From Pseudomonas sp. 31-12 (GTDB taxonomy: Bacteria > Pseudomonadota > Gammaproteobacteria > Pseudomonadales > Pseudomonadaceae), in assembly GCF_003151075.1 (NCBI RefSeq), contig NZ_CP029482.1, positions 4,898,001-4,962,000 of the forward strand: a DNA stretch of 64,000 nt. Reading direction: 5' to 3'. Position 1 is the first letter of the stretch; every line of letters begins with the position of its first letter. Below, piece after piece: positions 9,310 through 18,557 of the stretch. The notes under the pieces are model-generated. The model searched no databases. It had not been told where the DNA came from and worked only from the letters and a program-made list of their open reading frames with translations. The position numbers were made by a program, and so were the translations under genes.

Positions 9310-9804
9310 ATGAAGCTCTCTATGCACAAGCCAGCCGTCCACCGACTGATTATCGACAAGCTTCGGGTCGATCTCGACATCGCCGAGCGTGCCGCGCAAA
9401 CCGCTTACGAAACCGCGACCCACGAAGAAAACATCGCCGAAAACAAGTACGACACCCTAGGCCTGGAGGCGTCTTATCTGGCTGCCGGACAGGCCAAACG
9501 CGTGGAAGAAATCAGGCAGTCACTGACGTTGTGCCAGAACCTGACCTTGCGTCCTTATGACGAACAACGCGGGATCGAAGTCGGCGCCCTGCTCGGCCTG
9601 GAAGACGAAAAGGGGCGTGAGCAATGGCTGTTCCTGGCCCCTGACGCGGCGGGCCTGAAAGTCGATATGGTCGGGCAAATGATCACTGTCATCACCCCTC
9701 GCTCGCCGCTGGGCAAAAGCCTGCTGGGCAAGTTCGAAGGGGACGAAGTGGAGATTCTGGTGGCGGGCGCTCGGCAACAGTTTGCTGTCACCGAGGTGAT
9801 CTAA
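9310..9804 (+). CDS. GreA/GreB-like transcription factor
   Basis: 164 residues. The N-terminal half is a predicted antiparallel coiled coil (ERAAQTAYETATHEENIAENKYD), and the C-terminal half is an FKBP-like Gre domain with VITPRSPLGKSLLGKFEGDEVEI, where SPLGKSLLGK matches the Gre family's C-terminal motif. Gre factors stimulate RNA cleavage by backtracked polymerase through acidic residues at the coil tip; here the tip reads EENIAEN instead of the usual GD.KEN. Whether it keeps cleavage activity is unclear. A typical GreB is at 25678-26175. Confidence 0.75.
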   Translation: MKLSMHKPAVHRLIIDKLRVDLDIAERAAQTAYETATHEENIAENKYDTLGLEASYLAAGQAKRVEEIRQSLTLCQNLTLRPYDEQRGIEVGALLGLEDEKGREQWLFLAPDAAGLKVDMVGQMITVITPRSPLGKSLLGKFEGDEVEILVAGARQQFAVTEVI

Positions 9805-9810
9805 ACAGGG

Positions 9811-10794
<984 letters not shown>

Positions 10795-10899
10795 TCAAAG
10801 CAAGGTAGACGCCACGGGCATCAGCGACGGTATATAACTATATTAATGGCTTGAAGAATAAATCTAGAACTTTTTTGTCAAATTGCCACTATTCGCTTT

Positions 10900-11403
10900 C
10901 TAGCGATCCCCTTGGCGACGACGTTCAACGAGTGGCACCAGATAAACCGGCACCCGAGACAGTTGCAACACCCGCGCAGCGGTCCTGCCCAGAGGCGTTT
11001 CCGCGCCAGCACCATGGCTATGACTACCTACGATCAACAAATCCACGGAGAGTTTCTGCGCCTGGTCGAGAATCACCTGCGATGGGTCACCCTGCAGCAC
11101 TCGCACCGCTTTGATCCGCTCCAGATCCTGCTCCCCTTCATCCCCCAACTCTTCACGAAAGCTGTCGAGCACCCGCTGCTCAATATTGGCGATCACCGTG
11201 CTCAGGCCCTGACTGTGAAACTCGTTCAAGGCCTGCTCATCGAGGTAACTCTGCAGCACTGATTCGGCAAACAACCCCATGGGCTCAACGGCGTGTACCA
11301 CATACAAGTCGGCATTGAATGTCCGCGCCAGCGCCAAGGCATGCTGCATCACCAACGGTGCATACAGACCGAGGTCAGTGGCATACAGCATCGAATGAAT
11401 CAT
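10900..11403 (-). CDS. universal stress protein family
   Basis: 167 residues. Begins MIHSMLYATDLGLYAPLVMQ and contains the Usp ATP-binding pattern GSHSHGAGAETPLGRTA near residues 130-146 (G-2x-G-9x-G-(S/T)-like) followed by VPVYLVP. UspA-type proteins are cytosolic stress-survival factors of poorly defined mechanism. It stands alone between cysB and a 5'-nucleotidase, all on the minus strand. Confidence 0.9.
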   Translation of the reverse strand: MIHSMLYATDLGLYAPLVMQHALALARTFNADLYVVHAVEPMGLFAESVLQSYLDEQALNEFHSQGLSTVIANIEQRVLDSFREELGDEGEQDLERIKAVRVLQGDPSQVILDQAQKLSVDLLIVGSHSHGAGAETPLGRTAARVLQLSRVPVYLVPLVERRRQGDR

Positions 11404-11498
11404 ATGACCTCCTCGCGTGCCAACATGGCGGAGATTTGATTCAGCTTAGCAGTGCCTTGGCGAGTACGACGGCCCGCGTAACGCGTTGAACCGCGGGC

Positions 11499-12404
11499 TT
11501 AAACCTTTTGCTCGTTGCTTATGCCGTGGGGCACGTGGCCGGTGGCGACCACCTCGCGGGCCAGCTCGCAATGACCGGCCTGATCGTCGAAAAACACGTC
11601 GGCGGCAAACGCTTCGAGGAATGCCGACTTGGTCAGGCCACCCAGAAACAGCGACTCGTCCAGACGAATGTCCCATTCGCGCAACGTGCGGATCACCCGT
11701 TCATGGGCCGGCGCCGACCGTGCCGTCACCAGGGCGGTGCGGATCGGACAGGCGTCATCAGGAAACTCGCGCTGCAACAGATTGAGGGCGGCGAGAAAAC
11801 CTTTGAACGGCCCACCGCGCAAAGGCTCGCGAGCCGATTCGCGCTCGCTGGCCTGAAACGCTTCCAGGCCGCCGGACTGATAGATCCGCTCGGACTCGTC
11901 GGAAAACAGCACCGCATCACCGTCGAAGGCGATGCGCAATTCATCGCTGGCCGCACGGCTGGCACCGCCCGACAGAATGGTCGCTGCAGCGAACCCGGCA
12001 TCCAGCGCGCTGCGCACGTCTTCGGCGTGGGTGGAGAGAAACAGGTCGCAGCCAAAGGCCTTGAGGTACGGATAGGGACTGCGACCGCCGACAAACGCCG
12101 CGCGGGAAATCGCCAGGCCATAGTGATCAATCGAGTTGAATACGCGCAGGCCGGTGTCCGCGCTGTTGCGCGACACCAGGATCACCTCGACCCGGGCGCG
12201 TCCAAGACTGGCATTAAGGTTCAGGAGTTTTTGCACCAACGGAAACGCATCCCCGGGCTCGAGGATTTCGTCTTCGTGTTCAATCTGATATTGCCGGTAG
12301 GCCTCGACGCCGCTCGACAGATAGACCTTGTGACTTTCGCTCAGGTCGAACAGCGCTCGCGACGAAATCGCCAGCACCAGTTTGTCGTCAATCGTCTTTG
12401 CCAT
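11499..12404 (-). CDS. 5'-nucleotidase (cytosolic type I-like family)
   Basis: 301 residues. Conserved motifs of this family are visible: KLVLAISSRALFDL at the start, EVILVSRNSADTGLRVFNSI, and DVFFDDQAGHCELA near the C-terminus with paired aspartates of a HAD-like fold. It is expected to dephosphorylate nucleoside monophosphates in the cytoplasm. The next gene upstream (2-dehydropantoate reductase-like) is 25 bases away in the same direction. Confidence 0.85.
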   Translation of the reverse strand: MAKTIDDKLVLAISSRALFDLSESHKVYLSSGVEAYRQYQIEHEDEILEPGDAFPLVQKLLNLNASLGRARVEVILVSRNSADTGLRVFNSIDHYGLAISRAAFVGGRSPYPYLKAFGCDLFLSTHAEDVRSALDAGFAAATILSGGASRAASDELRIAFDGDAVLFSDESERIYQSGGLEAFQASERESAREPLRGGPFKGFLAALNLLQREFPDDACPIRTALVTARSAPAHERVIRTLREWDIRLDESLFLGGLTKSAFLEAFAADVFFDDQAGHCELAREVVATGHVPHGISNEQKV

Positions 12405-12429
12405 GCCCTTCCCCCTCAGGTTGATCGAC

Positions 12430-13386
12430 TCACGTGTTGCGTCGATCGATAAAGCTCAAGCTGCGATACAAGGCTTCGATTCGCGGCAATTCGCATCCCG
12501 CCGTTTTTGCCGCCGCCAGCGGTCGCGCATAAATCGCCTGGAGTTCCAGCGGTCGTTTGTGCAGGAAATCGTGGTACATGCTCGGCCAATAGTCGGGCAT
12601 TTTCTCGGTCATCATGAACAAAAAGTCCGCGTAACCGGCCGGCATTTCGTGACCGCAAGCCTTGGCGCCCTGAACCACTTCGGCCATCAAGGCCTTGATC
12701 AGTTCCCGGCTGTCGGCATCGGCCATCAACGGCGTGGTGCCCGCGCCAAGCAGTACCGACAGTCCGTTGTAAGGGATATTCCAGACCAGTTTCTGCCAGC
12801 GCGCCTGATGCAGGTTCGCCATGGCCTGTGAGTCGATGCCGGCACTGCGGAACAACCCGGCGCCCTCCTCGACTATCGCCATGCGCGCCTGTTCATCGGT
12901 GGCGGGGCCACTGTGGTAGCCGACATTCACCGCGCCAAGGGCCTGATGAGTGATCGCCCCCGGACCGGTGCGATGGACGCAAATCAGGCAGAGCCCGCCG
13001 AGCAGGTGCAGCGTATCCGGGAGCAAGGCTCGCAGACTGTCTTCGACATCCAGGCCATTTTGCAGGAGCAAGACTTTGGCATTCGGCGCGGCGGCTTGAA
13101 GGATAGCGGGCGCCAGGTCTGCGTTGCTGGTGGTTTTCGCACCGACCAGCAACCAGTCGCAAGGCGGCATGTCTTCGGCCGACGAATAGGCCTGGACCGG
13201 ATTCAATGTCAGCGCACCGTGTACCGCGCTGTCGACTTGCAACCCGCGTTCGGCGACCGCTGCAAATTCACTGCGCAACAAAAAGTGAACATCGAAACCG
13301 GCACGCGCCAGCATCACCCCGTAGAAACCGCCGATCGCGCCGGTTCCGATAATACCGATTGTCGGTTTGGCAACTGCCTCCATCAT
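12430..13386 (-). CDS. 2-dehydropantoate 2-reductase family protein
   Basis: 318 residues. An N-terminal Rossmann motif GIIGTGAIGGFYG at about 10-22 and the C-terminal helical domain with the KLVWNIPYNGLSVLLGA stretch match the PanE/ApbA fold, which reduces 2-oxo acids with NADPH, classically ketopantoate for pantothenate synthesis. Several paralogues exist in Pseudomonas, so the substrate is uncertain. ATG 13386 follows GAGGAG; its start overlaps the end of the thioredoxin-like gene by 4 bases, suggesting translational coupling. Confidence 0.85.
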   Translation of the reverse strand: MMEAVAKPTIGIIGTGAIGGFYGVMLARAGFDVHFLLRSEFAAVAERGLQVDSAVHGALTLNPVQAYSSAEDMPPCDWLLVGAKTTSNADLAPAILQAAAPNAKVLLLQNGLDVEDSLRALLPDTLHLLGGLCLICVHRTGPGAITHQALGAVNVGYHSGPATDEQARMAIVEEGAGLFRSAGIDSQAMANLHQARWQKLVWNIPYNGLSVLLGAGTTPLMADADSRELIKALMAEVVQGAKACGHEMPAGYADFLFMMTEKMPDYWPSMYHDFLHKRPLELQAIYARPLAAAKTAGCELPRIEALYRSLSFIDRRNT

Positions 13387-13718
13387 GGCAACTCCTCTGC
13401 ATCACGACTGAGCGCCCGGCGCACGGCTTCATTGAGCCCGGTGCTGGTCAGGCGCGACTGTACTGGCCCGAAAAACTCGCCGTCGCGCACCACAAACAGC
13501 GCCGGCAAATGGAAAACCTGATAACGCTCGACCAACCCGCCATTGTCCCCGGCATCGATCCAGCACAGCCGGTCGATCGCCAGTTCGAGTCGCGGCAATT
13601 GCTCCCGGGCAAACCGGCAACTGGCGCAGCCGACACTGGTAAAAATCACCAGCGACACACCGCTCATCGCCAGCAGCCGTTGGTCGGCGTCGAAATCGGT
13701 CAGTTCCGATTCGACCAC
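13383..13718 (-). CDS. thioredoxin-fold protein
   Basis: About 111 residues if started at GTG 13718. A CxxC active site lies in FTSVGCASCRFAREQLP, with the later VERYQVFHLPALFVV corresponding to the cis-proline loop of thioredoxins. No signal peptide is seen, so it is likely cytoplasmic. ATG codons up to 13769 are open in frame but would overlap the start of the divergent PilZ gene; the start is therefore uncertain. Overlap with the following reductase gene is 4 bases. Confidence 0.75.
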   Translation of the reverse strand: MVESELTDFDADQRLLAMSGVSLVIFTSVGCASCRFAREQLPRLELAIDRLCWIDAGDNGGLVERYQVFHLPALFVVRDGEFFGPVQSRLTSTGLNEAVRRALSRDAEELP

Positions 13719-13767
13719 TATACTGGGGGAAACAATGTCAGATGGCCGACACATGGAGTCCGTGTTC

Positions 13768-14211
13768 ATGGGACGTTTTTTACCTCACCCTGACGATGTG
13801 CCCGTCGAATTAACGTTGCTCAAGCATGAGTGCATTTCGCGGCAACGGCTGCACACTATCAGCCTCGGCGGCATGGCTTGCAATTACCACCGCGCCTGGC
13901 GCCACGGTACGGCGCTGGAAGTGCGCATGCCAACCCTGAATCCCGATTTGCGCTACCTGGGTTATGTAGCCTGGTGCCTGCGACGCAAGCATGGGTATCT
14001 GGTGGGCATTGCGTTCGTCGACGAACAGATGCTGTTCAGTGCGCGAATGGGCGAACAGGTCTGCCAGATCGAGCGTTATTGCCGCCTGCGTGACGCACAC
14101 GATGACCTGCAGGATATTCAGGCCCTGGCCCTCGACTGGGTCCAGCAGCATGCCGACGAGTTCTCCCACGACACGGTTCGCAAGGCATTTGCACAGCCAG
14201 CATTGGGTTAG
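13768..14211 (+). CDS. PilZ-domain protein
   Basis: 147 residues. The pattern LHTISLGGMAC, followed by hydrophobic strands and GYLVGIAFVD, is the (D/N)xSxxG-type part of a PilZ domain; the N-terminal Rxxx R part is less clear (ISRQR). PilZ proteins bind cyclic di-GMP in the cytoplasm and act on motility or exopolysaccharide. GGAG lies 9 bases before ATG 13768; another ATG at 13753 is possible. It is divergent from the thioredoxin-like gene. Confidence 0.75.
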   Translation: MGRFLPHPDDVPVELTLLKHECISRQRLHTISLGGMACNYHRAWRHGTALEVRMPTLNPDLRYLGYVAWCLRRKHGYLVGIAFVDEQMLFSARMGEQVCQIERYCRLRDAHDDLQDIQALALDWVQQHADEFSHDTVRKAFAQPALG

Positions 14212-14372
14212 GCGACGCTCTCAATTAGTGAGAAAGCCCCTAAAACCGGTGTCTGCCCATTGTCGAGCAGGCGCTTAACGCGCTAAGGTTCGGCTCCCCG
14301 ACGCGCTTAATTTGCTGTGCTCCGCCGCGCGGGTTCGCTGGCGGCCGGCACCCGTGACCTGACGAGTAAACG

Positions 14373-15449
14373 ATGGCTGATTTACCGATCAACGACCTAA
14401 ACGTCGCCTCCAACGAGACCCTGATCACTCCCGATCAGCTCAAGCGTGATATCCCTCTGAGCGACGCTGCCCTGCGCACCGTCACCAAGGGTCGCGAAGT
14501 CATTCGCAACATTCTTGATGGCACCGACCACCGCCTGTTCGTCGTGATCGGGCCTTGCTCGATCCACGACATCAAGGCAGCCCACGAATACGCCGAGCGC
14601 CTGAAAGTGCTCGCCGCAGAAGTGTCCGATACCCTGTATCTGGTCATGCGCGTGTATTTCGAGAAGCCACGCACCACCGTCGGCTGGAAAGGCTTGATCA
14701 ACGACCCGTACCTGGACGACTCCTTCAAGATTCAGGACGGTCTGCACATCGGTCGTCAGTTGCTGCTGGACCTGGCCGAGATGGGCCTGCCGACCGCCAC
14801 TGAAGCCCTTGATCCGATCTCCCCGCAATACTTGCAGGACCTGATCAGCTGGTCGGCCATCGGCGCGCGCACCACCGAATCCCAGACTCACCGTGAAATG
14901 GCGTCCGGCCTGTCTTCGGCCGTCGGCTTCAAGAACGGCACCGATGGCGGCCTGACGGTGGCGATCAACGCCCTGCAGTCGGTTTCCAGCCCGCACCGTT
15001 TCCTGGGTATCAACCAGGAAGGTGGCGTGTCGATCGTTACCACCAAGGGCAATGCCTACGGTCACGTGGTACTGCGCGGCGGCAACGGCAAGCCGAACTA
15101 TGATTCGGTCAGCGTCGCACTCTGCGAGCAAGCGCTGAACAAGGCGAAGATCAAGCCGAACATCATGGTCGATTGCAGCCACGCCAACTCCAACAAGGAC
15201 CCGGCCCTGCAACCGCTGGTGATGGAGAACGTCGCCAACCAGATCCTCGAAGGCAACCAGTCGATCATCGGCCTGATGGTCGAAAGTCACCTGAACTGGG
15301 GCTGCCAGGCCATCCCGAAAGACCTCGCCGACCTGCAATACGGCGTGTCGATCACCGATGCCTGCATCGATTGGTCTGCGACCGAAAACACCTTGCGCAG
15401 CATGCACGCCAAGCTCAAGGATGTGCTGCCGAAGCGCGCTCGCACCTGA
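14373..15449 (+). CDS. aroF: class-I 3-deoxy-7-phosphoheptulonate synthase
   Basis: 358 residues. GPCSIHD at 60-66 carries the metal-binding cysteine of the AroF/G/H family; later AHREM-like and KNGTDG, GHVVLRGG and VDCSHANSNK motifs form the phosphoenolpyruvate and metal sites. It makes the first intermediate of aromatic biosynthesis. Which amino acid inhibits it cannot be decided by eye, so the aroF symbol is family-level. The 161-base upstream gap has several GC-rich inverted stretches but no clear regulatory site that I can name. Confidence 0.92.
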   Translation: MADLPINDLNVASNETLITPDQLKRDIPLSDAALRTVTKGREVIRNILDGTDHRLFVVIGPCSIHDIKAAHEYAERLKVLAAEVSDTLYLVMRVYFEKPRTTVGWKGLINDPYLDDSFKIQDGLHIGRQLLLDLAEMGLPTATEALDPISPQYLQDLISWSAIGARTTESQTHREMASGLSSAVGFKNGTDGGLTVAINALQSVSSPHRFLGINQEGGVSIVTTKGNAYGHVVLRGGNGKPNYDSVSVALCEQALNKAKIKPNIMVDCSHANSNKDPALQPLVMENVANQILEGNQSIIGLMVESHLNWGCQAIPKDLADLQYGVSITDACIDWSATENTLRSMHAKLKDVLPKRART

Positions 15450-15466
15450 TCACGTTTCGCCGCACA

Positions 15467-15499
15467 CAAAAACGCCGGGCTTAACCCGGCGTTTTTTTG
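15467..15499 (+). terminator. intrinsic terminator of the class-I DAHP synthase
   Basis: Stem AAAAACGCCGGG / CCCGGCGTTTTTTT with loop CTTAA, beginning 17 bases after the stop codon. Confidence 0.92.
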
Positions 15500-15522
15500 T
15501 GTTCGTATTTTGCGTTTTGCGG

Positions 15523-15810
15523 TTACTGGCTCAGCTTGGCGGCATGCCGCTGGTGACGCTCCATGTAGCGCTCGACGTAAGAGCACGATGGAATGACGGT
15601 GTAACCCATTTCTTCAGCGTACTGCAGCGCCTGCTCGGTCAATGCCGCCGCGATGCCGCGACCACGCAACGCGTTAGGCACGAAGGTGCGATAGATATCC
15701 AGAGTCTGTTTCCCAAGATCCATATAGGTCAGGTAGGCACGATGACCGTCCACACTGGTCTCGAACTGATGACCAGCCTGGTCATGGTGGATGGACAACG
15801 CCTCGCTCAT
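15523..15810 (-). CDS. small GNAT-like N-acetyltransferase (YjdJ type)
   Basis: 95 residues. The core TYMDLGKQTLDIYRTFVP and NALRGRGIAAALTEQALQYAEEMGY matches the short acetyltransferase-like family, where RGRGIA is the acetyl-CoA phosphate loop, followed by VIPSCSYVERYMERH. Substrate unknown. Start 15810 is preceded by GAGGAG; a longer reading upstream lacks support. It converges with the DAHP synthase gene. Confidence 0.88.
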   Translation of the reverse strand: MSEALSIHHDQAGHQFETSVDGHRAYLTYMDLGKQTLDIYRTFVPNALRGRGIAAALTEQALQYAEEMGYTVIPSCSYVERYMERHQRHAAKLSQ

Positions 15811-16451
15811 CACTACTCCTCGCGGGTCTTGAATTCTGACCCCTACCTTACCGATGTTTTTCCGGCGAAGGAACATCTACGCCACCCCGTGCCTGAATGG
15901 ACACCGAGAAGAACTGCACCGATCTCGCGCAACCGGACACCCTCAAATAGTAGGCACCATTGGCAGAAATGCTCAAGATACGCTCGTCATCGGACTCAGG
16001 TGGCGGGTGCTGCTCCGGGTGACGCAGGGACGGCTCGACCGGAGATATCCGCGGGTCGATAGCCTGAACATTGCCGGATGTTGAGACTTAAGACGAACGC
16101 GCGCTCTTAAAGTCACCATCAAGATGGATAAAGATTATGAGAGCCGCTACGCAAAATCCGAACAAAAGTATGGACGAATCCATATAGGCAGACTTTAGCC
16201 AAGAATGAGAAAAACAGCGCTGAGTGCACGGAACTTTTTTTCGGCGGATCGCTCATCTCGGGCCTCCCAGCTGGATATTTTTTAAACAATGCAGTTAAAA
16301 GTTGCTCGAAAAAGAATCAACGCCTACAATTTTTTTTGCTTCTTGCTACACGTCAGTTTACTTACTAGAAGTAATGGGTAGTATGTACGCCGGCTATTTC
16401 CTCACTCTGAGGAGACAGCTACTTAATAGAAAGTCCTTGAAGGGGAACACG
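15811..16451. other. 641-base region between the acetyltransferase and oprI
   Basis: No convincing gene is seen. The right half is AT-rich and probably carries the oprI promoters, giving a long untranslated leader if the candidate at 16231 is used. A 76-codon reading at 15854-16084 has no recognisable protein character. Confidence 0.5.
16231..16257 (+). promoter_or_regulatory. candidate envelope-stress (AlgU/SigX type) promoter of oprI
   Basis: GAACTT at 16231-16236 is followed after 16 bases by TCATC, close to the GAACTT-N16-TCnnA pattern of AlgU-like sigma factors, about 195 bases before the oprI start. It is a pattern match only; the -10 part is imperfect. Confidence 0.3.
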
Positions 16452-16703
16452 ATGAACAACGTTCTGAAATTCTCTGCTCTGGCTCTGGCCGCAGTTCTGG
16501 CTACCGGTTGCAGCAGCGTATCGAAAGAAACCGAAGCACGTCTGACTGCTACTGAAGACGCAGCTGCTCGCTCCCAGGCTCGTGCAGACGAAGCTTACCG
16601 TAAAGCTGATGAAGCTCTGGCTGCTGCTCAAAAAGCACAACAGACTGCTGACGAAGCTAACGAGCGTGCTCTGCGCATGCTGGAAAAAGCTAGCCGCAAG
16701 TAA
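16452..16703 (+). CDS. oprI: major outer membrane lipoprotein OprI
   Basis: 83 residues, the usual size. Signal peptide with lipobox LATGC (Cys20 would be lipidated), then an alanine-rich heptad coiled coil ([20 protein letters not shown]) and the C-terminal ASRK, whose last lysine can be linked to peptidoglycan. OprI trimers tether the outer membrane to the wall. A strong site AGGGGAA precedes ATG, and a terminator follows; codon use is strongly biased as for highly expressed genes. Confidence 0.97.
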   Translation: MNNVLKFSALALAAVLATGCSSVSKETEARLTATEDAAARSQARADEAYRKADEALAAAQKAQQTADEANERALRMLEKASRK

Positions 16704-16724
16704 TAGTCCTTCGGGATTGTTATC

Positions 16725-16754
16725 AAGCCGACCCATTTATGGGTCGGCTTTTTT
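16725..16754 (+). terminator. oprI intrinsic terminator
   Basis: Stem AAGCCGACCCA / TGGGTCGGCTT, loop TTTA, then a run of T, 22 bases after the oprI stop. Confidence 0.92.
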
Positions 16755-16777
16755 ATTGCCTGATATTTCCTGCCGGC

Positions 16778-16817
16778 AATAAAAAACCCACCGGCGCGGC
16801 CTGCGTCGGCGGGTTCT
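16778..16817 (-). terminator. terminator of the L,D-transpeptidase gene
   Basis: Read on the minus strand, GAACCCGCCGACGC pairs with GCGCCGGTGGGTT across a GGCC-containing loop and is followed by a T run. It starts 10 bases beyond the stop codon. Confidence 0.75.
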
Positions 16818-16826
16818 TTTCAAGCC

Positions 16827-17798
16827 TTACTGCAGCGGGTCAATCGGTGCAGTTGTCACCATCGGCGCGGAAGTGTTTGGTACTCCGATTTCCACCGGCA
16901 GGCCATCTTCAGCGGCAACCACGTCGCGGACCACGTCCCAGTTCATGCGCAGGTTATTGGTGATGTCCTCGCGCTTGAGCATCGCGTTGATCACAGCGGT
17001 GTGCTTGTCGACCACAGAAGGGTTGCCCTTGTCGTCCAGCGGCGTGTGCGCTTCCAGGTACACCTTGCCGCCACTGACGCCGAACTTGTACGGATCGCTG
17101 AGGATGCGTACCGAGGTACCGACCGGCACCATGCCCGCCATTTCCAGCACGTTGTTGTTGAACATGCGGAAGCAGCCGTGGCTGGTGCGCATGCCGATGC
17201 CGAACTTCTTGTTCGAGCCGTGGATCAGGTAGCCCGGCGTACCCAGGGTGAACTTGAACGGCCCCAGCGGGTTATCCGGGCCGGCCGGCACGACGTTCGG
17301 CAGCGGATCGCCATCAGCGGCGTGCTCGGCCTTGATCGACGCTGGAGGGGTCCAGGTCGGGTTCGGCGTCTTGGCAATGATGCTGGTGTGGGCAATCGGC
17401 GAGCCCCAGCCTTCACGACCGATACCCAGCGGGAAGGTGTAGACCACGTTCCGGCCTTTCGGGAAGTAGTAGAGGCGGTATTCAGCCAGGTTGATGACGA
17501 TGCCTTCACGCGGGCCCGGCGGCAGGATGAAGCGCGTCGGCAGGACGATCTCGGTACCAGCGCCCGGCAACCATGGATCGACGCCAGGGTTGGCCGCGAC
17601 CATTTCCGAATAGCCCAGATCGTAAGTGGTGCCGAGGTCGGCGAAGGTGTCTTCGTACTTGGCCTTGATTACTTGCACCTGGCCGACGATGTCTTCACCG
17701 GGCGGTGGCAGGGGCAGCTCCAGTGCGGCTACGGGGCCCGCCATACAAAGGGCGGCAAGAGACAGGCAGCGGGTAACGGCAGGAAAACGCGGCAACAT
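16827..17798 (-). CDS. L,D-transpeptidase with LysM domain
   Basis: 323 residues from ATG 17798 (GGA 8 bases upstream). Signal peptide (LSLAALCMAGPVAA), a LysM-like wall-binding region at about 35-95 (TFADLGTTYDLGYSEMVAANPG), then a YkuD catalytic domain with IHGSNKKFGIGMRTSHGCFRM, where the His and Cys of HX..SHGC(I/F)R are intact. It is predicted to act in the periplasm, forming 3-3 crosslinks or attaching lipoproteins to peptidoglycan; its position next to oprI makes OprI attachment an attractive inference. Confidence 0.9.
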   Translation of the reverse strand: MLPRFPAVTRCLSLAALCMAGPVAALELPLPPPGEDIVGQVQVIKAKYEDTFADLGTTYDLGYSEMVAANPGVDPWLPGAGTEIVLPTRFILPPGPREGIVINLAEYRLYYFPKGRNVVYTFPLGIGREGWGSPIAHTSIIAKTPNPTWTPPASIKAEHAADGDPLPNVVPAGPDNPLGPFKFTLGTPGYLIHGSNKKFGIGMRTSHGCFRMFNNNVLEMAGMVPVGTSVRILSDPYKFGVSGGKVYLEAHTPLDDKGNPSVVDKHTAVINAMLKREDITNNLRMNWDVVRDVVAAEDGLPVEIGVPNTSAPMVTTAPIDPLQ

Positions 17799-17900
17799 CC
17801 GGAAAATCCTTCGCATGATCGACAAGGGTATAAAAACGCGATTGTACACCGGCATCCGGAATTTCGGGGAGTTGGCCGATAGCAAGCTATCTTTGCCGCT

Positions 17901-18194
17901 TTACAGCTCGAACCGCAACTCTGGCCAGATCGGCGAGGTGCCGCGTTTCTGCGATTCGAGGATGGCCCGGCACAGCGAACACAGGCGCTGGTCCTGGAAT
18001 ACCCGACGGTCGACACTCGACCAGCGCGGTTGCGCGGGCAGCAGACTGCCGCACAAGGTTCGGTCGGCCGAGCCGCCCAGCTCCAGCTGACGAGTCACCA
18101 GATGCACCCGCACTTCCTGGCAGGCGAACAGATCCAGCTGTTCGTCAGGCTCGATCAGTTGGTAGGCAAAAAGGGACCAGGCAGGACGCGGCAT
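17901..18194 (-). CDS. conserved hypothetical protein
   Basis: 97 residues beginning MPRPAWSLFAYQLIEPDEQL, after a GGAG site with 6-base spacing. Cysteine pairs (CSLCRAILE near residue 80, CGSL, FACQ) suggest a metal site or disulfides, but no domain is recognised. From memory of the P. aeruginosa order, a small gene lies between the transpeptidase and tesA at this place, so this is likely the ancestral neighbour of tesA. Confidence 0.65.
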   Translation of the reverse strand: MPRPAWSLFAYQLIEPDEQLDLFACQEVRVHLVTRQLELGGSADRTLCGSLLPAQPRWSSVDRRVFQDQRLCSLCRAILESQKRGTSPIWPELRFEL

Positions 18195-18250
18195 CGGGGG
18201 CTCCAAATCGGGGGCGCCACCTTAGCCGAAACACCGCCGCTAGAAAAGCG

Positions 18251-18403
18251 TCAAAGCAGCGGTTTCAGTGTCGGCCAGACATTTTCCAGCAACTTGTCCT
18301 GAGCGCCCGCAGCCGGGTGCAATCCGTCGGCCTGCATCAGGTCTGGATGACCGCCCACGCCGTCGAGAAAAAACGGTACCAGCGGAATGTTTTTCTCGTT
18401 GGC
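18251..18403 (-). pseudogene. 3' fragment of tesA, left copy of the 153-bp direct repeat
   Basis: It matches 21840-21992, the last 50 codons and stop of the complete tesA, with two differences in 153 bases (18306 C for A, giving Gly for Val; 18386 A for G, silent). The match starts exactly at the tesA stop codon and stops at 18403, after which the sequence is unrelated. It has no start and cannot encode an esterase. It marks the left edge of the Hxs insertion and must be the ancestral tesA end, still next to the old neighbour. Confidence 0.93.
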
Positions 18404-18557
18404 TAGGCTTCTATACGCCTCGAAATTTGCCGGCCTTGCTACGTCTGTCGGATTTAAGAGATGGATAATCGTTCCAGCGCTAATTCCACATTGACATCAC
18501 CGCCGAACGCCAGCGAGACTCGCTGCATAACCTCACCAATGATAAGGAAATCCAGTA

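Noticed and set aside
15854..16084. 76-codon frame upstream of oprI
   Set aside because: No ribosome site, atypical composition and no recognisable motif; the region more likely holds promoter sequence.
18251..18403. Left tesA copy considered as a second functional esterase gene
   Set aside because: Only the last 50 codons are present, without start, Ser30 or Asn96 blocks.
18490..18557. TTGACA-like sequence before hxsA as a sigma-70 promoter
   Set aside because: No acceptable -10 element stands at the right distance, so the promoter is not assigned.
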